In this document: one piece after another, positions 1 through 8,938 of the stretch | Numbering within the stretch: the stretch's first letter is position 1 | Layout of the letters: the number at the start of each line of letters is the position of its first letter | DNA from: Planctomycetaceae bacterium | Lineage (GTDB): Bacteria > Planctomycetota > Planctomycetia > Planctomycetales > Planctomycetaceae | Direction: 5' to 3' | Assembly (NCBI GenBank): GCA_021732975.1 | Contig: JAKFWC010000023.1 | Location: forward strand, 62,001-126,000 | DNA: 64,000 nt | Notes under the pieces: generated by a model | The model's input: the letters and a program-made list of their open reading frames with translations, nothing else | Databases searched by the model: none | Told to the model about the DNA's origin: nothing | Position numbers and translations under genes: made by a program

Positions 1-657
1 TCCCCCGCGAGCGGCGTATTCCCACTCGGCTTCCGTGGGCAGGCGATGCCCCTTCCATTCGCAGTACGCGCGGGCGTCGTCCCAGGAAACGTGAACTACG
101 GGGTGATCCATGCGGCCGTCGAGGTTCGAGCCCGGACCTTCCGGTTGTTTCCAGCTCGCACCGCCGACGTACTTCCACACCTGATACGGCCACAGCGGAT
201 GATCTTTCCGCAGCGTCTTGGGATCAAAGCTCGAATTGAAGCAGATCGATCCCGCGACGAGGTTCTCATCGGGAATGCTGGCCACGTCGGGAACCTGCCC
301 GGCCAGATCTTCGCGAGTCACCTTCTTCTCGGCGACCGTGATGTAACCGGTCGCATCCACAAACTCTTTGAATTGCGTGTTGGTGACTTCGGTTTCATCC
401 ATCCAGAAGCCGTCGAGGGTTACGCGGTGTGCCGGTGTTTCATCGGGGAACTTGGGGGTATCCGACCCCATTGTAAACGTGCCGCCGGGAATCCAGCGCA
501 TGCCGGTCGGCGTCGGTCCCGGTTCTTTCACGATGACCGGTGCGTTGGGGTCTTGCGCATCCCCTTTTGATCCCGAAGGTAATGACGGTTCGGCCTTCGC
601 GCAACCGACGATGACAGCCAGAAGCAGCAGTCGCCATATCGGATGAGGATTGGTCAT
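1..657 (-). CDS. Formylglycine-generating-enzyme (SUMF1) family lipoprotein, truncated by the window edge
   Basis: This gene is absent from the ORF track because its stop lies outside the window; reading the minus strand from the ATG at 657 gives 219 uninterrupted codons. The N-terminus is a lipoprotein signal ([10 protein letters not shown], lipobox VIVGC). It is followed by the family opening [14 protein letters not shown] and later by [15 protein letters not shown], both hallmarks of the FGE-sulfatase domain. True FGEs oxidise a sulfatase cysteine to formylglycine, but most planctomycete members are secreted relatives of unknown substrate. The catalytic C-terminal cysteines lie beyond the window, so activity cannot be judged. 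It is probably anchored in a membrane facing the periplasm. Confidence 0.85.
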   Translation of the reverse strand, partial: MTNPHPIWRLLLLAVIVGCAKAEPSLPSGSKGDAQDPNAPVIVKEPGPTPTGMRWIPGGTFTMGSDTPKFPDETPAHRVTLDGFWMDETEVTNTQFKEFVDATGYITVAEKKVTREDLAGQVPDVASIPDENLVAGSICFNSSFDPKTLRKDHPLWPYQVWKYVGGASWKQPEGPGSNLDGRMDHPVVHVSWDDARAYCEWKGHRLPTEAEWEYAARGG

Positions 658-682
658 ACCCGTTCTCCGCGGTGAGACGAAA

Positions 683-714
683 GCACCCCGGCTGCTCCGG
701 AGCAACCGGGGTGC
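683..714 (-). terminator. Hairpin terminator downstream of the TIM-barrel gene at 784-1779
   Basis: A near-perfect dyad with GCACCCCGG / CCGGGGTGC arms encloses the palindrome TGCTCCGGAGCA. On the minus strand it is followed by TTTCGT. It sits between the stop of the upstream minus-strand gene and the start of the FGE gene, as expected for an intrinsic terminator with a short U-tract. Confidence 0.6.
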
Positions 715-738
715 GATTCTTATTATAACGTCACCGAC

Positions 739-764
739 ACCGCTTGCGGTTTCGCGCCCCGCGC
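739..764. repeat. Dispersed repeat K, copy 1 (GCTTGCGGTTTCGCG)
   Basis: The core ACCGCTTGCGGTTTCGCG followed by CCCCGCGC recurs at 48235 inside a coding sequence and, slightly diverged, at 62546 between genes. Here it is intergenic, just downstream of the minus-strand gene ending at 784. Confidence 0.6.
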
Positions 765-783
765 TAATCCACCGCGTGGCGAC

Positions 784-1779
784 CTACTCCGCAAACGCGG
801 CATCAAACGCGCGGGCCGACGGAGCAAAGTCGACGTTCTTGACATACTGGCACGATTCGCGCGCCCCGTGTTCGCGATCCATCCCCGAATCTTCCCATTC
901 GACCGACAGAGGTCCCTGGTACTTCGCGGCATTGAGGGCACGGATGATTTCCTCGAACTGGACGCCGCCGCGACCGACACTGCGGAAGTCCCAGCCGCGG
1001 CGCGGGTCACCGAACGACAGATGGCTGGCAAGGATGCCGCTCTTGCCGTTGAGCGTGACCTTCGCATCTTTCATGTGGACGTGATAGATGCGGTCCGAGA
1101 ACGCTCGGATGAACTCGACCGGGTCAACCCCTTGCCAAATCAAATGGCTGGGGTCGAAGTTAAAGCCGAATTCTTCACGACGATCTAACGCTTGCAGCGC
1201 CCGCTCGGTGCTGTAGATGTCGAAGGCGATTTCCGTTGGATGAACTTCCAGCGCGAACTTCACGCCGCATTCCTGGAAGACATCAAGGATGGGATTCCAG
1301 CGGTCCGCAAGGAGTTGGAACCCGGCGTCGTACATCGTCTTCGGCGTTGGCGGGAAGTCGTAAATGAGGTGCCAGACACTGCTGCCGGTGAAGCCGTTGA
1401 CGATGCCAATACCGAGTTTTTTCGCCGCGCGGGCGGTGTTCTTCATTTCTTCGGCGGCCCGCTGGTTCACGCCTTCCGGCTTGCCGTCGCCCCACACATA
1501 CGGGGGGAGAATCGTCTTGTGACGGGCGTCGATGTTGTCGAGTACCGCTTGGCCGACGAGATGGTTAGAGATCGCAAAGACCTGCAGATCGTACTTTTCG
1601 AGGAGTTCGCGCTTGCGGGCACAGTAGCCGTCATCGGACAGGGCTTTATCGACTTCAAAATGATCGCCCCAGCAGGCCAGTTCGAGGCCGTCGTAACCGA
1701 AGTCCTTGGCCTTCTTGCAGAGTTCTTCGAGCTTGAGATCGGCCCATTGACCGGTAAAGAGCGTGACGGGACGGCCCAT
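784..1779 (-). CDS. Sugar phosphate isomerase/epimerase (AP-endonuclease-2-like TIM barrel)
   Basis: The ORF track extends this to 2220, but the natural start is the ATG at 1779 ([15 protein letters not shown]), preceded by AAGGAA, giving 331 residues. The upstream extension runs through repeat N and is not protein-like. Segments such as [42 protein letters not shown] and [10 protein letters not shown] carry the acidic and histidine metal ligands of the PF01261 xylose-isomerase-like barrel. These enzymes isomerise or epimerise sugars or inositols using a divalent metal; the substrate cannot be told here. No secretion signal is seen, so it is cytosolic. A hairpin terminator follows. The family is very expanded in planctomycetes. 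Confidence 0.85.
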   Translation of the reverse strand: MGRPVTLFTGQWADLKLEELCKKAKDFGYDGLELACWGDHFEVDKALSDDGYCARKRELLEKYDLQVFAISNHLVGQAVLDNIDARHKTILPPYVWGDGKPEGVNQRAAEEMKNTARAAKKLGIGIVNGFTGSSVWHLIYDFPPTPKTMYDAGFQLLADRWNPILDVFQECGVKFALEVHPTEIAFDIYSTERALQALDRREEFGFNFDPSHLIWQGVDPVEFIRAFSDRIYHVHMKDAKVTLNGKSGILASHLSFGDPRRGWDFRSVGRGGVQFEEIIRALNAAKYQGPLSVEWEDSGMDREHGARESCQYVKNVDFAPSARAFDAAFAE

Positions 1780-1911
1780 CGATCGGATTCCTTGTTGTGT
1801 TGTCTGAAGAGGTGAGGCACCCAGCGCGCGGCGAGCTTTGACGGTAAAAATCCGCTTGTCGAAAGTCAAACGACCTCTTGTTCCCTTGCTCCGCGGAAGT
1901 TTCAGACTGCA

Positions 1912-2060
1912 CGGGTGGCCCCGCTTGTCCGCAGGCGGGGTGCGCAGCACAAGAAGCCTGCGGACGATGTTCGACGAATCACGCCGGGAGTTGTTTGCAA
2001 GCGTTTCTCTGGGCTTCTTGAGCCTGCGGCTCCCGGCTTGCGGACAAGCCGGGCCACCCG
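1912..2060. repeat. Large imperfect inverted repeat N
   Basis: The arms start CGGGTGGCCCCGCTTGTCC and end GGACAAGCCGGGCCACCCG. Nested inside are GCACAAGAAGCC and GGGCTTCTTGAGC. It occupies most of the 314-base gap between the TIM-barrel and ThuA genes; no gene is seen in this gap. Confidence 0.6.
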
Positions 2061-2093
2061 ATTGAGAGGTTCGCCTCGCGGACTCGGCAAACC

Positions 2094-2990
2094 CTACTGG
2101 GCGAACTTCCGTTGGCTCAACGCGTCCGGCTTCGGGAAATCCTCGGGGACTTTCTGAGTCACCGCACCCGTTGCGGCCCATTCGACGCCGCGTTGGAATG
2201 TCGTGATGAAGCCGACGCATTCCTGCGAGTAATCGCCGTGTCCGAGGGCCGTGTGAAAGACGCGACCTTTGCCGAACTTCACCGCCATCAGCATTGGTTC
2301 GTGACGACCGGTCCCGCCCTGTTTCGGGTCAGCATACGCCGTCGCGAGAATCTGCATGTTCGCGGCAGGGCCACGGAGTTTGTCGTACAACTCATCTTTC
2401 ACATGCAGCCATTCGCGAGGAAGCCCCTTGGTGATGGGATGCTCGGCGTCACGGGTCACAACGGCAAAATCATGTTGGGAGCCGTGATTTCCACCTGCCC
2501 CTTTGGATTCATCGCGAACCACAGTGCCGTCGTCTTTCAGATAAACATACGGCCCGCTCTTTTCATTCCGGCCGCCCCAGCCGCCGAGGCCGATCATTTC
2601 GTTGTACTCCGGCCATTCCGGGAACGAGTTGTCGGCGGCATGGACGACCACAAACCCGCCGCCGCTTTTCACGAAGTCGGCAAACGCTTTCTGCGTTTCC
2701 GCGGGCCAGGCTGTGCCGTTGTAGTTGGAAACGACCACCGCGTATTTCGCGAAGTCCGGCTTGAAGTCGGGATCGGCCCCCTTCGGTGCGGTGGTGGCAA
2801 TATCGACGGTGAAAAGCCCAGTCTCTTCGAGATACTTCTTCATCATCTGCGTCGTCTTCGGCCAGACGCCGTGGTTGTTCTGGCCATCGACAATCAGCAC
2901 GGCTTTCTTGTCCGCCGCGGTGGCATTGAAGGTCGTCGTGGCGATGAGACCCAGAAAGAGAAACGTCCAACCGAACGAGGCGCGTCGCAT
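2094..2990 (-). CDS. Secreted ThuA-domain protein
   Basis: The start is set at the ATG at 2990, which opens a classic signal peptide ([20 protein letters not shown], predicted cleavage after NATAA). The track start at 3059 adds an unrelated leader. The 298-residue protein shows the ThuA (class I glutamine-amidotransferase-like) fold: [14 protein letters not shown] at the N-terminus, [29 protein letters not shown] at the elbow, and [11 protein letters not shown] near the end. ThuA was named for trehalose utilisation, but planctomycete members are mostly uncharacterised and linked to sugar catabolism. There is no Cys nucleophile in the elbow (VVHAADN), so amidotransferase chemistry is unlikely. 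A second ThuA domain lies in the 1487-residue protein at 55195. Confidence 0.85.
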   Translation of the reverse strand: MRRASFGWTFLFLGLIATTTFNATAADKKAVLIVDGQNNHGVWPKTTQMMKKYLEETGLFTVDIATTAPKGADPDFKPDFAKYAVVVSNYNGTAWPAETQKAFADFVKSGGGFVVVHAADNSFPEWPEYNEMIGLGGWGGRNEKSGPYVYLKDDGTVVRDESKGAGGNHGSQHDFAVVTRDAEHPITKGLPREWLHVKDELYDKLRGPAANMQILATAYADPKQGGTGRHEPMLMAVKFGKGRVFHTALGHGDYSQECVGFITTFQRGVEWAATGAVTQKVPEDFPKPDALSQRKFAQ

Positions 2991-3095
2991 GCTGTGTGCT
3001 CCCGAAAGTGTCGATCCGAATGGAAGCGACACTATACCGCCGCATTGCAGGCTGCCCAATGATGGACGGAATTGGTACTTTTGAATACGTGTTGG

Positions 3096-3407
3096 TTAAG
3101 AGCCCAGTCCGTTGCTGGAAATGCCAAGTCGCTTTTGAAGGAACATGAACTGAGCTGTGTTGTTCCGCTCCAATAGTGAAACATTATACTCGGCCCACAT
3201 CGCTGGCGCTAGCATCGCCATTCCGACATCGTAGACCGGGTTCGGTGCGTATCGGATCAACAAATATTCGACCGATCCGGCCGTTAGGAAGTACACCGCA
3301 AGGATCGGTATCGCTGCAATCCACATCCAGCGTCGTTTCCACGTCCACGGCGCGAACCAGCGTACGCTCGGCGGCAATTCTTCGACAGTCGCGGAAGTGA
3401 TCTCCAT
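3096..3407 (-). CDS. Small membrane protein of unknown function
   Basis: The product has about 103 residues, with a charged N-terminus (APWTWKRRW) followed by one clear membrane segment (MWIAAIPILAVYFLTAG) and a second weaker hydrophobic stretch around VGMAMLAPAMW. It matches no family I recognise. The track start is the GTG at 3410; the adjacent ATG at 3407 is preferred because it overlaps the stop of the upstream small ORF as TGATG, a common coupling arrangement. Local composition is less GC-rich than its neighbours. It reads as a real but orphan membrane protein. Confidence 0.55.
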   Translation of the reverse strand: MEITSATVEELPPSVRWFAPWTWKRRWMWIAAIPILAVYFLTAGSVEYLLIRYAPNPVYDVGMAMLAPAMWAEYNVSLLERNNTAQFMFLQKRLGISSNGLGS

Positions 3408-3634
3408 CACATCACGGTATGCGGAAGCAGCGGAGAGAGCAATTCTTTTTGATCGCTAGATGAACCGTCCGCAAAGCGGCAAGCGTGGGATGTTGCCTTT
3501 CCGGCACAGTGCTTGCTTTGGATGTTGCCGAAACACCACACAACGGCAGGATCGGTCGCTCGGATTACATAGACTTGTCGGGTTGCGGGGTTTTGCGCCA
3601 TCACAACCGCTGGCAATTTGAAGCGAATCAGCAA
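3407..3634 (-). CDS. Possible small ORF coupled to the membrane protein
   Basis: This 75-codon frame has only a TTG start (3634) and no convincing ribosome binding site. Its TGA overlaps the next gene's ATG as TGATG. The peptide contains VYVIRATDPAVVWCFGN, which looks protein-like, but no family is recognised. It may be a fragment or a spurious frame. The remainder of the gap up to 3729 shows nothing else. Confidence 0.25.
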   Translation of the reverse strand: MLIRFKLPAVVMAQNPATRQVYVIRATDPAVVWCFGNIQSKHCAGKATSHACRFADGSSSDQKELLSPLLPHTVM

Positions 3635-3729
3635 CCAAGCAGGCTCAGACGACGCCGTAAGGCCACCATGAGTTAGATTTCGTCACCGGGAATTGTCAAT
3701 TTCACATCGGGTGCTGTGTCAGTTTTGCA

Positions 3730-5157
3730 ATGGCTCGTTGGTACGGTTTATCCATGTGCCTCAATCCGCAAAGACTGCGACGTTGGACATCGACGGCGAT
3801 GCTCGCCTTGGTGGGCCTGGCGGTGTTTCCGGCACTACCCACCCTCTTTGCGCAACCGCCACAGCTCGCTCGGGTGACGGAAGCGGCCCCCTTGCCCGCC
3901 GGGCCGCCGGTCGCTCACTTCAATCTGCACCTCGTGGTGACGGAAGAGTGGCTGAACCGGGTGATTGCTCGAAACGACGTGACGCCCGGCGTGGTGGATG
4001 ACTGTATCCTCGGTGCGAAAGTTGATGGTCAGCAGATCACGAATTCCCAGTTGCGACTCGACATCCGGCCATCCCCGAACCAAATCGCCGCAACATTCGT
4101 ACTGGACGGAAACGTTTGTACGGAAACGCGGGGCCAGACCGAACAGGCGACAATTTTCTCCCGCGGTCGACAACGTTTTGAGGCCCGGAAAGACATCTTC
4201 TTCGACGGGACATCGTTTTCCACCCGGCACGCTGTGGTCAGTGTTCGCGCTCAGAACGAGAATCTGGGGGCGTCGACACGGTTCGATGGCACACCACTCC
4301 AGCCGTTGGTTTCCCAGTTTGTGCTGCAGGCCGCGGAACAACGTCGGCCGGCGGCGGAGGAAATCGCCCGCAACAAAGTCGCCGACCGGATCTATCCGCG
4401 ATTTGATCAGGACATTGACGACCAGTTGGCCAGCGCGAATCAGCAACTGGAAAACGTCGTACGGAAGCGGCTGAACGACCTCGGCATGATGCCTTCTGCG
4501 CAGCGCTGTCAATCTACGGATAAGGAACTCCACTACTCCGCCCGTGTTGCTGCGGAAGCCGACCCTTTCGAGATCGTGTCGCCGTCGTCGCCGCTGCTGG
4601 GAGCGCACGGCTTCCGGCTGTATGTTCATTCGTCGTTGTTCGATGCCGCGGCATTGAAGGCGGGTCTGGCAGGTCTGAACACTTCCGACAAGCAGCTTGG
4701 TCGCATGCTGAAACGGTTCGGTTTGCCTTCCGACGGGGATGATTCAAAAACTGGGGGGGTTGAAACCGCGATTGAGTTTGACAGCCGCCGCCCGTTGACG
4801 GTCATCTTCGACAACAACGAAATGGTGATCGAAATCCGGGCCAAGCTACGACCGGCCGGGCAGTCGCTGTTGCCGCCGTTGACGTTATCGATTCCTTTCC
4901 GAATCGTCGAACAGGACGGGCAGCGGTTGTTGCGTCCGGGACAGGTGGGTGTTGCGGCACGCTCCGAGGATGGCAACCAGCCCGCAGTGTTGCCGCCCGC
5001 TGCCGAGACACTGATCAGGCAGGCGATTGCCTCCAGCCTGCAAGACATCCCGCTGCCTGCGACCATTCCGCAGTCAGCCTGGCTCCCCGACAAAACGCCG
5101 CCGAAGTTCACCAGCCTGCGTTTCCGCGATGGCTGGATGGCGATTGGGTGGGACTAG
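3730..5157 (+). CDS. Secreted protein of unknown function, 475 residues
   Basis: The N-terminus is a signal peptide with a long n-region (hydrophobic core AMLALVGLAVFPALPTLFAQ), so export is expected. The ATG at 3754 is an alternative start. The mature protein is rich in beta-prone segments (TEEWLNRVIARNDVTPG, IEFDSRRPLTVIFDNNEM, LTLSIPFRIVEQDGQRLL) and has a charged helical middle (IARNKVADRIYPRFDQDID). It ends FRDGWMAIGWD. I do not recognise a named domain; it resembles large conserved hypothetical proteins of planctomycetes. It stands alone just upstream of rpsO on the same strand, with a 164-base gap. Confidence 0.7.
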   Translation: MARWYGLSMCLNPQRLRRWTSTAMLALVGLAVFPALPTLFAQPPQLARVTEAAPLPAGPPVAHFNLHLVVTEEWLNRVIARNDVTPGVVDDCILGAKVDGQQITNSQLRLDIRPSPNQIAATFVLDGNVCTETRGQTEQATIFSRGRQRFEARKDIFFDGTSFSTRHAVVSVRAQNENLGASTRFDGTPLQPLVSQFVLQAAEQRRPAAEEIARNKVADRIYPRFDQDIDDQLASANQQLENVVRKRLNDLGMMPSAQRCQSTDKELHYSARVAAEADPFEIVSPSSPLLGAHGFRLYVHSSLFDAAALKAGLAGLNTSDKQLGRMLKRFGLPSDGDDSKTGGVETAIEFDSRRPLTVIFDNNEMVIEIRAKLRPAGQSLLPPLTLSIPFRIVEQDGQRLLRPGQVGVAARSEDGNQPAVLPPAAETLIRQAIASSLQDIPLPATIPQSAWLPDKTPPKFTSLRFRDGWMAIGWD

Positions 5158-5321
5158 CTTCCCGAGAGTTGAAATTTGCGGGGAGATTGCTAGACTCTGT
5201 CCTTGGACAAAACGGAAAAGGTGTACTGGCGGATGGTACGGGAGTCCGGTCGTCGCCCATCGGCGTCGGCAGAAATCTCGCAAGTCATTGTCTACCAGCC
5301 AGTTGAGGACATGGGTTAGCG

Positions 5322-5591
5322 ATGTCGATTACGAAAGAGCGCAAGACCGAGTTGATCCGCGAGTATCAGCGCGGCGAGGCCGACACCGGTTCGGCTGAAG
5401 TGCAGATTGCCGTCCTGTCGCAGCGGATCACTCAATTGACGGACCATTTGAAGGGTCATGTCAAGGATCACGCGGGACGCCGGGGGCTGCTCATGCTTGT
5501 GAGCAAGCGCCGTCGGCTGCTGGACTATCTCAAGAACAGCACGCCGCCGCGGTACTTTGCGGTGATCGAAAAGGTCGGTCTCCGAAAGTAA
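5322..5591 (+). CDS. rpsO: 30S ribosomal protein S15
   Basis: The 89-residue product has the exact family length and the signature features: [51 protein letters not shown] and [10 protein letters not shown], ending in the basic VGLRK. S15 binds 16S rRNA early in assembly of the 30S platform. It is followed by pnp, the same order as the classic rpsO-pnp operon of Escherichia coli, which supports both calls. The translation start is the ATG at 5322. Confidence 0.98.
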   Translation: MSITKERKTELIREYQRGEADTGSAEVQIAVLSQRITQLTDHLKGHVKDHAGRRGLLMLVSKRRRLLDYLKNSTPPRYFAVIEKVGLRK

Positions 5592-5676
5592 TCGATCATA
5601 TCCCTTGTCTTGTGGGAGGCCCCGCTGCACGACCAACTGAGAGCCGAATTGCTCGACAGTGGTTCGCGTGGTGAGT

Positions 5677-5769
5677 GGGCCTCTTTGGTCTTTTCCGGCG
5701 GGTCCGCGATCGCGGAATCAGGAATGGCCAGTTCGGGTCGTCATCGGGACGCCCCTTGCGAAGAGGCCC
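5677..5769 (+). promoter_or_regulatory. Candidate pnp leader structure
   Basis: In the 212-base rpsO-pnp gap, GGGCCTCTT (5677-5685) can pair with AAGAGGCCC (5761-5769), enclosing a perfect inner palindrome TCCGCGATCGCGGA (5703-5716). In Escherichia coli the equivalent leader carries an RNase III-cleaved stem that allows PNPase to control its own synthesis. The analogy is inferred from position and pairing only. Confidence 0.4.
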
Positions 5770-5803
5770 GCCGAAACATCATCTCCTTCGAGGAAATTAA
5801 ACA

Positions 5804-7936
5804 GTGAAAGTGACTTTGCAACGGGAATTTGCCGGTCGGACGTTGACTCTGACCACGGGCGAAATGGCCAAGCAGGCGGCGGGTGCCGTCTCGATTCAGT
5901 TCGGTGAAACCGTCGTCTTCGTGGCCGCTCAGAACGGCCCCTCTCGCCCCGGCACCGACTTCTTCCCACTCACTTGCGACTATCGTGAGCGGGCTGCCTC
6001 GGCCGGTAAATTTCCCGGCGGCTTCATCAAGCGCGAAGGCCGTCCGACGACTCGCGAAATCCTGACCTCCCGATTGACGGACCGCCCCATCCGCCCGCTC
6101 TTCCCGGAATCGTACATCGAAGAAGTGCAGGTGATGTCGAACGTCCTGGCTTGCGATCAGGAAAACGATCCGGATGTCCTGTCGATCATCGGTGCCAGCG
6201 CCGCCCTGTGCCTTGCCCCAGTGCCGTTCCAGGGGCCGATCGGTGCCGTCCGCGTCGGTATGGTCGATGGTGAATTCAAGCTCCTGCCGACCAAGACCGA
6301 CCTCGAGAAGAGCACGCTCGATCTCATCGTTGCCGGAAACCGGGCATCGGTGTTGATGATCGAAGGCTTCGGCCAGCAGTTGCCCGAAGACGTGATGGGT
6401 GACGCGATCATGTTCGCCCATCGTGCCATCGTCGAACTCTGCGACATGCAACTGGAGTTTCTGAAGCAAGCGGGTGTGGAACGTCTCGTGCCAGCGGCAG
6501 CGACTCCAAACCCGTTCGATGCCGTGCTGCGTGACAAAGCCTACGGCAAGTTGCGCGACGCCAAGCAATCGGGTGTGAAGGCCGAACGGAGTGCCGGGAC
6601 CAAGACCGTCAAAACGGCGCTGGTCGAAGAGTTCTTCCCCGAGGGTGGCGAGCCAACCGCGATCGGCACGAAGGAACAATTCGGCGCCGCGTTCTATGCG
6701 ATGGAATCGAAGGTTATTCGCGATCTGATCCTCGAAGGCAAACGCCTCGATGGCCGCACCCCCGGCGATCTCCGTGCGGTCTCCTGCTCGGCTGGCGTCC
6801 TGCCGCTGGTTCACGGCTCGGCACTCTTCACTCGTGGCGAAACGCAATCGCTGGCGACCGTTGTTCTCGGCACCGTCCGCGATGTGCAGCATGTTGATGG
6901 GCCATTCATCGAGTACGACAAGCGGTTCATGCTCGATTACAATTTCCCATCGTATTCCGTCGGAGAATGCCGTCCGATTCGTGGCCCTGGTCGTCGCGAA
7001 ATCGGTCACGGGGCGCTGGCCGAACGGTCGGTCCAATGGGTGTTGCCGCCGGAAGAAAAGTTCCCGTACACACTGCGGGTGATCTCGGACATCATGGAAT
7101 CGAACGGCAGCAGTTCGATGGCTTCCGTGTGTAGTGCGACCCTCGCCTTGATGGACGCTGGCGTGCCGATCACGCAACCGGTTGCGGGCATTTCGATCGG
7201 TCTCGTCAAAGACGGCGACCGGTTCACCCTGCTCACCGATATCATGGGCGACGAAGACCACTTCGGCGACATGGATTTCAAGGTCGCCGGCACGCAAAAA
7301 GGTGTCACCGGGATTCAGCTCGACCTGAAGATCGACGGCATCAACGAAGAGATCATCCGCAAGACGCTCGAACAGGCCCGCGGAGCCCGTATCGAGCTGC
7401 TGAAGACGATGCTCACCGCGATTCGTCGGCCGCGTTCCGACATCGCCGCTTCCGCCCCGCGGTTGCTCCGGACGAAGATCGATCCGTCGAAGATCGGTCT
7501 CCTGATCGGTCCCGGCGGCAAAAACATCCGGGCGATCCAGGAAGACACCGGTACCACGATCGATATTCAGGACGACGGCACGGTCGTCATCGCCTGTCCG
7601 AACGCCGCCGGGGCACAGGACGCGTTGGCCCGTGTCGAAGCGATTGCCGAAGAAATCAAGGTCGGCCGGATCTACAACGGGACCGTCAACTCGATCAAGG
7701 ATTTCGGCGTGTTCGTCGAAATCGCGCCGGGCAAAGACGGTCTGTGCCACATCAGCGAACTTGCGGAAGGCTTCGTCAAGCAGATTGAAGAAGTCTGCAA
7801 GCTGGGCGACAAGATTCCGGTGAAGGTGATTGCGGTCGACGATCAGAACCGCGTCAAGCTGTCGCGCCGTGCGGCCTTGGCCGATCTGGCCGCCGCGAAT
7901 AACCCGCCGCCCGCCGAGGAAGCTCCGGCGAACTAA
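5804..7936 (+). CDS. pnp: Polyribonucleotide nucleotidyltransferase (PNPase)
   Basis: The 710-residue protein starts at a GTG (5804) preceded by GAGGAA. It has the full architecture: two RNase PH domains (first near residues 10-230, with [20 protein letters not shown]; second with [15 protein letters not shown] and [20 protein letters not shown]), then a KH domain ([20 protein letters not shown]) and an S1 domain ([20 protein letters not shown]). It degrades RNA phosphorolytically from the 3' end and is part of the degradosome in many bacteria. Cotranscription with rpsO is likely. The C-terminal tail after S1 is short ([12 protein letters not shown]). Confidence 0.98.
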   Translation: MKVTLQREFAGRTLTLTTGEMAKQAAGAVSIQFGETVVFVAAQNGPSRPGTDFFPLTCDYRERAASAGKFPGGFIKREGRPTTREILTSRLTDRPIRPLFPESYIEEVQVMSNVLACDQENDPDVLSIIGASAALCLAPVPFQGPIGAVRVGMVDGEFKLLPTKTDLEKSTLDLIVAGNRASVLMIEGFGQQLPEDVMGDAIMFAHRAIVELCDMQLEFLKQAGVERLVPAAATPNPFDAVLRDKAYGKLRDAKQSGVKAERSAGTKTVKTALVEEFFPEGGEPTAIGTKEQFGAAFYAMESKVIRDLILEGKRLDGRTPGDLRAVSCSAGVLPLVHGSALFTRGETQSLATVVLGTVRDVQHVDGPFIEYDKRFMLDYNFPSYSVGECRPIRGPGRREIGHGALAERSVQWVLPPEEKFPYTLRVISDIMESNGSSSMASVCSATLALMDAGVPITQPVAGISIGLVKDGDRFTLLTDIMGDEDHFGDMDFKVAGTQKGVTGIQLDLKIDGINEEIIRKTLEQARGARIELLKTMLTAIRRPRSDIAASAPRLLRTKIDPSKIGLLIGPGGKNIRAIQEDTGTTIDIQDDGTVVIACPNAAGAQDALARVEAIAEEIKVGRIYNGTVNSIKDFGVFVEIAPGKDGLCHISELAEGFVKQIEEVCKLGDKIPVKVIAVDDQNRVKLSRRAALADLAAANNPPPAEEAPAN

Positions 7937-7944
7937 TTCGTACC

Positions 7945-8059
7945 CAGTCCGAAGCGCGAGCGACGGACGAATCGAGTTGATGAACGAGAATGATGATGGA
8001 TGAGATCGCTCATCCATCATCATTTTTGCATCCGGGTCCGTCGCTGGTGCTCCGGGCTG
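7945..8059. repeat. Dispersed inverted repeat A, copy 1 (nested)
   Basis: Outer arms CAGTCCGAAGCGCGAGCGAC and GTCGCTGGTGCTCCGGGCTG belong to the family whose consensus is AGCCCGGAGCGCCAGCGACGG. The perfect terminator hairpin at 7989-8027 is nested inside it. Confidence 0.8.
7989..8027 (+). terminator. Intrinsic terminator after pnp
   Basis: The stem AATGATGATGGATGAG pairs perfectly with CTCATCCATCATCATT around an ATCG loop and is followed by a T-run. It is the best terminator in the window and should end the rpsO-pnp transcript. Confidence 0.85.
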
Positions 8060-8092
8060 TGACGGATGACGTTCTCTACGTGGGAATCTCCC

Positions 8093-8815
8093 ATGGCCGA
8101 TGAATTGCCAATCGCGTCCGGTGATGCGGAACATTGGCGTACCCAATACAACGAGATCGCGGCGTCGGCCGGCCGGTTGGCCCATGAGGTCCGCAATCCC
8201 CTTTCAACAATCGGCTTGAACCTCGAACTGATCGAAGAGGAACTGCGCGAGAGCGACGCCGTTCGTGACCGGCGCATGCATAAGAAGGTGCAGACGCTCC
8301 AGCGCGAATGCCAGCATCTCAATCTGATCGTGGAAAACTTTCTGCAGTTTGTCCGCACGGGCGCTGCCGACCGTGTGTCCATGATTTTGAACGAACCGGT
8401 CGGCGAGTTCATCGAGATCTTCCGCCCTGTCGCCGCGGCACAACACGTGGAACTCGTCCCGCATCTGGCGGCTCAATTGTCTCCGGTGCTGCTCGATGGG
8501 CGAATGTTTCGCCAGGTGCTGTTCAACCTCTGCCAGAATGCCTTGCACGCCATGCCCGATGGTGGCCAACTGGAACTGTTGACCTACGAACGCAGCGGTG
8601 AGGTCGTACTTGAGATCATCGACACCGGGAAAGGGATGGACGAACGGACGCAATCGCGGATGTTTGACCCATTCTTCACCACCCGGGACGACGGAACGGG
8701 ATTGGGGCTTGCGACCGTGCAACGGATCGTGATGACTCACGAAGGAAAAATCGAATGTGAATCCGCCCTGAACCGCGGCACCCGGTTTCGGATTCGGTTG
8801 CCCGTGGCTCCCTGA
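8093..8815 (+). CDS. Soluble NtrB-like sensor histidine kinase
   Basis: The ATG at 8093 (MADELPIASG, preceded by GGGAA) gives 240 residues; the track start at 8066 abuts repeat A. The HisKA motif AHEVRNPLSTIGLNLEL carries the phosphoacceptor His (about residue 31). The ATPase boxes follow: N box FNLCQNALHAMPDG, G1 DTGKGMDE, F box MFDPFFTT and G2 GTGLGLATVQRIV. No membrane or PAS region precedes HisKA, so it is a minimal cytosolic kinase and its input must come from a partner. The downstream sigma-54 regulator is the obvious cognate partner. The stop codon falls inside a repeat-like CCCTGACGGTCGCGGCTC sequence. Confidence 0.9.
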   Translation: MADELPIASGDAEHWRTQYNEIAASAGRLAHEVRNPLSTIGLNLELIEEELRESDAVRDRRMHKKVQTLQRECQHLNLIVENFLQFVRTGAADRVSMILNEPVGEFIEIFRPVAAAQHVELVPHLAAQLSPVLLDGRMFRQVLFNLCQNALHAMPDGGQLELLTYERSGEVVLEIIDTGKGMDERTQSRMFDPFFTTRDDGTGLGLATVQRIVMTHEGKIECESALNRGTRFRIRLPVAP

Positions 8816-8938
8816 CGGTCGCGGCTCGGAAAAGTGCCTGCATTGCCACCGCGTGCAATCTCGGGTTATGACCGATACACTGGAAGCGTACATCCTGCGC
8901 CCCGCGGCCGTTGCTTCCTGACATCACAAGATCGCCCG

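Noticed and set aside
46-570. 174-codon plus-strand ORF at the window start
   Set aside because: It is antisense to a minus-strand FGE-family frame with clear family motifs, so it is a shadow.
784-2220. 478-codon version of the TIM-barrel gene
   Set aside because: The first 147 codons read through repeat N; the ATG at 1779 has a ribosome site and the family N-terminus.
2112-3062. 316-codon plus-strand ORF
   Set aside because: Lies opposite the ThuA gene; composition and lack of family signals mark it as an antisense shadow.
5741-8185. 814-codon minus-strand ORF across pnp
   Set aside because: Antisense to a textbook PNPase; long shadows are expected in GC-rich coding DNA.
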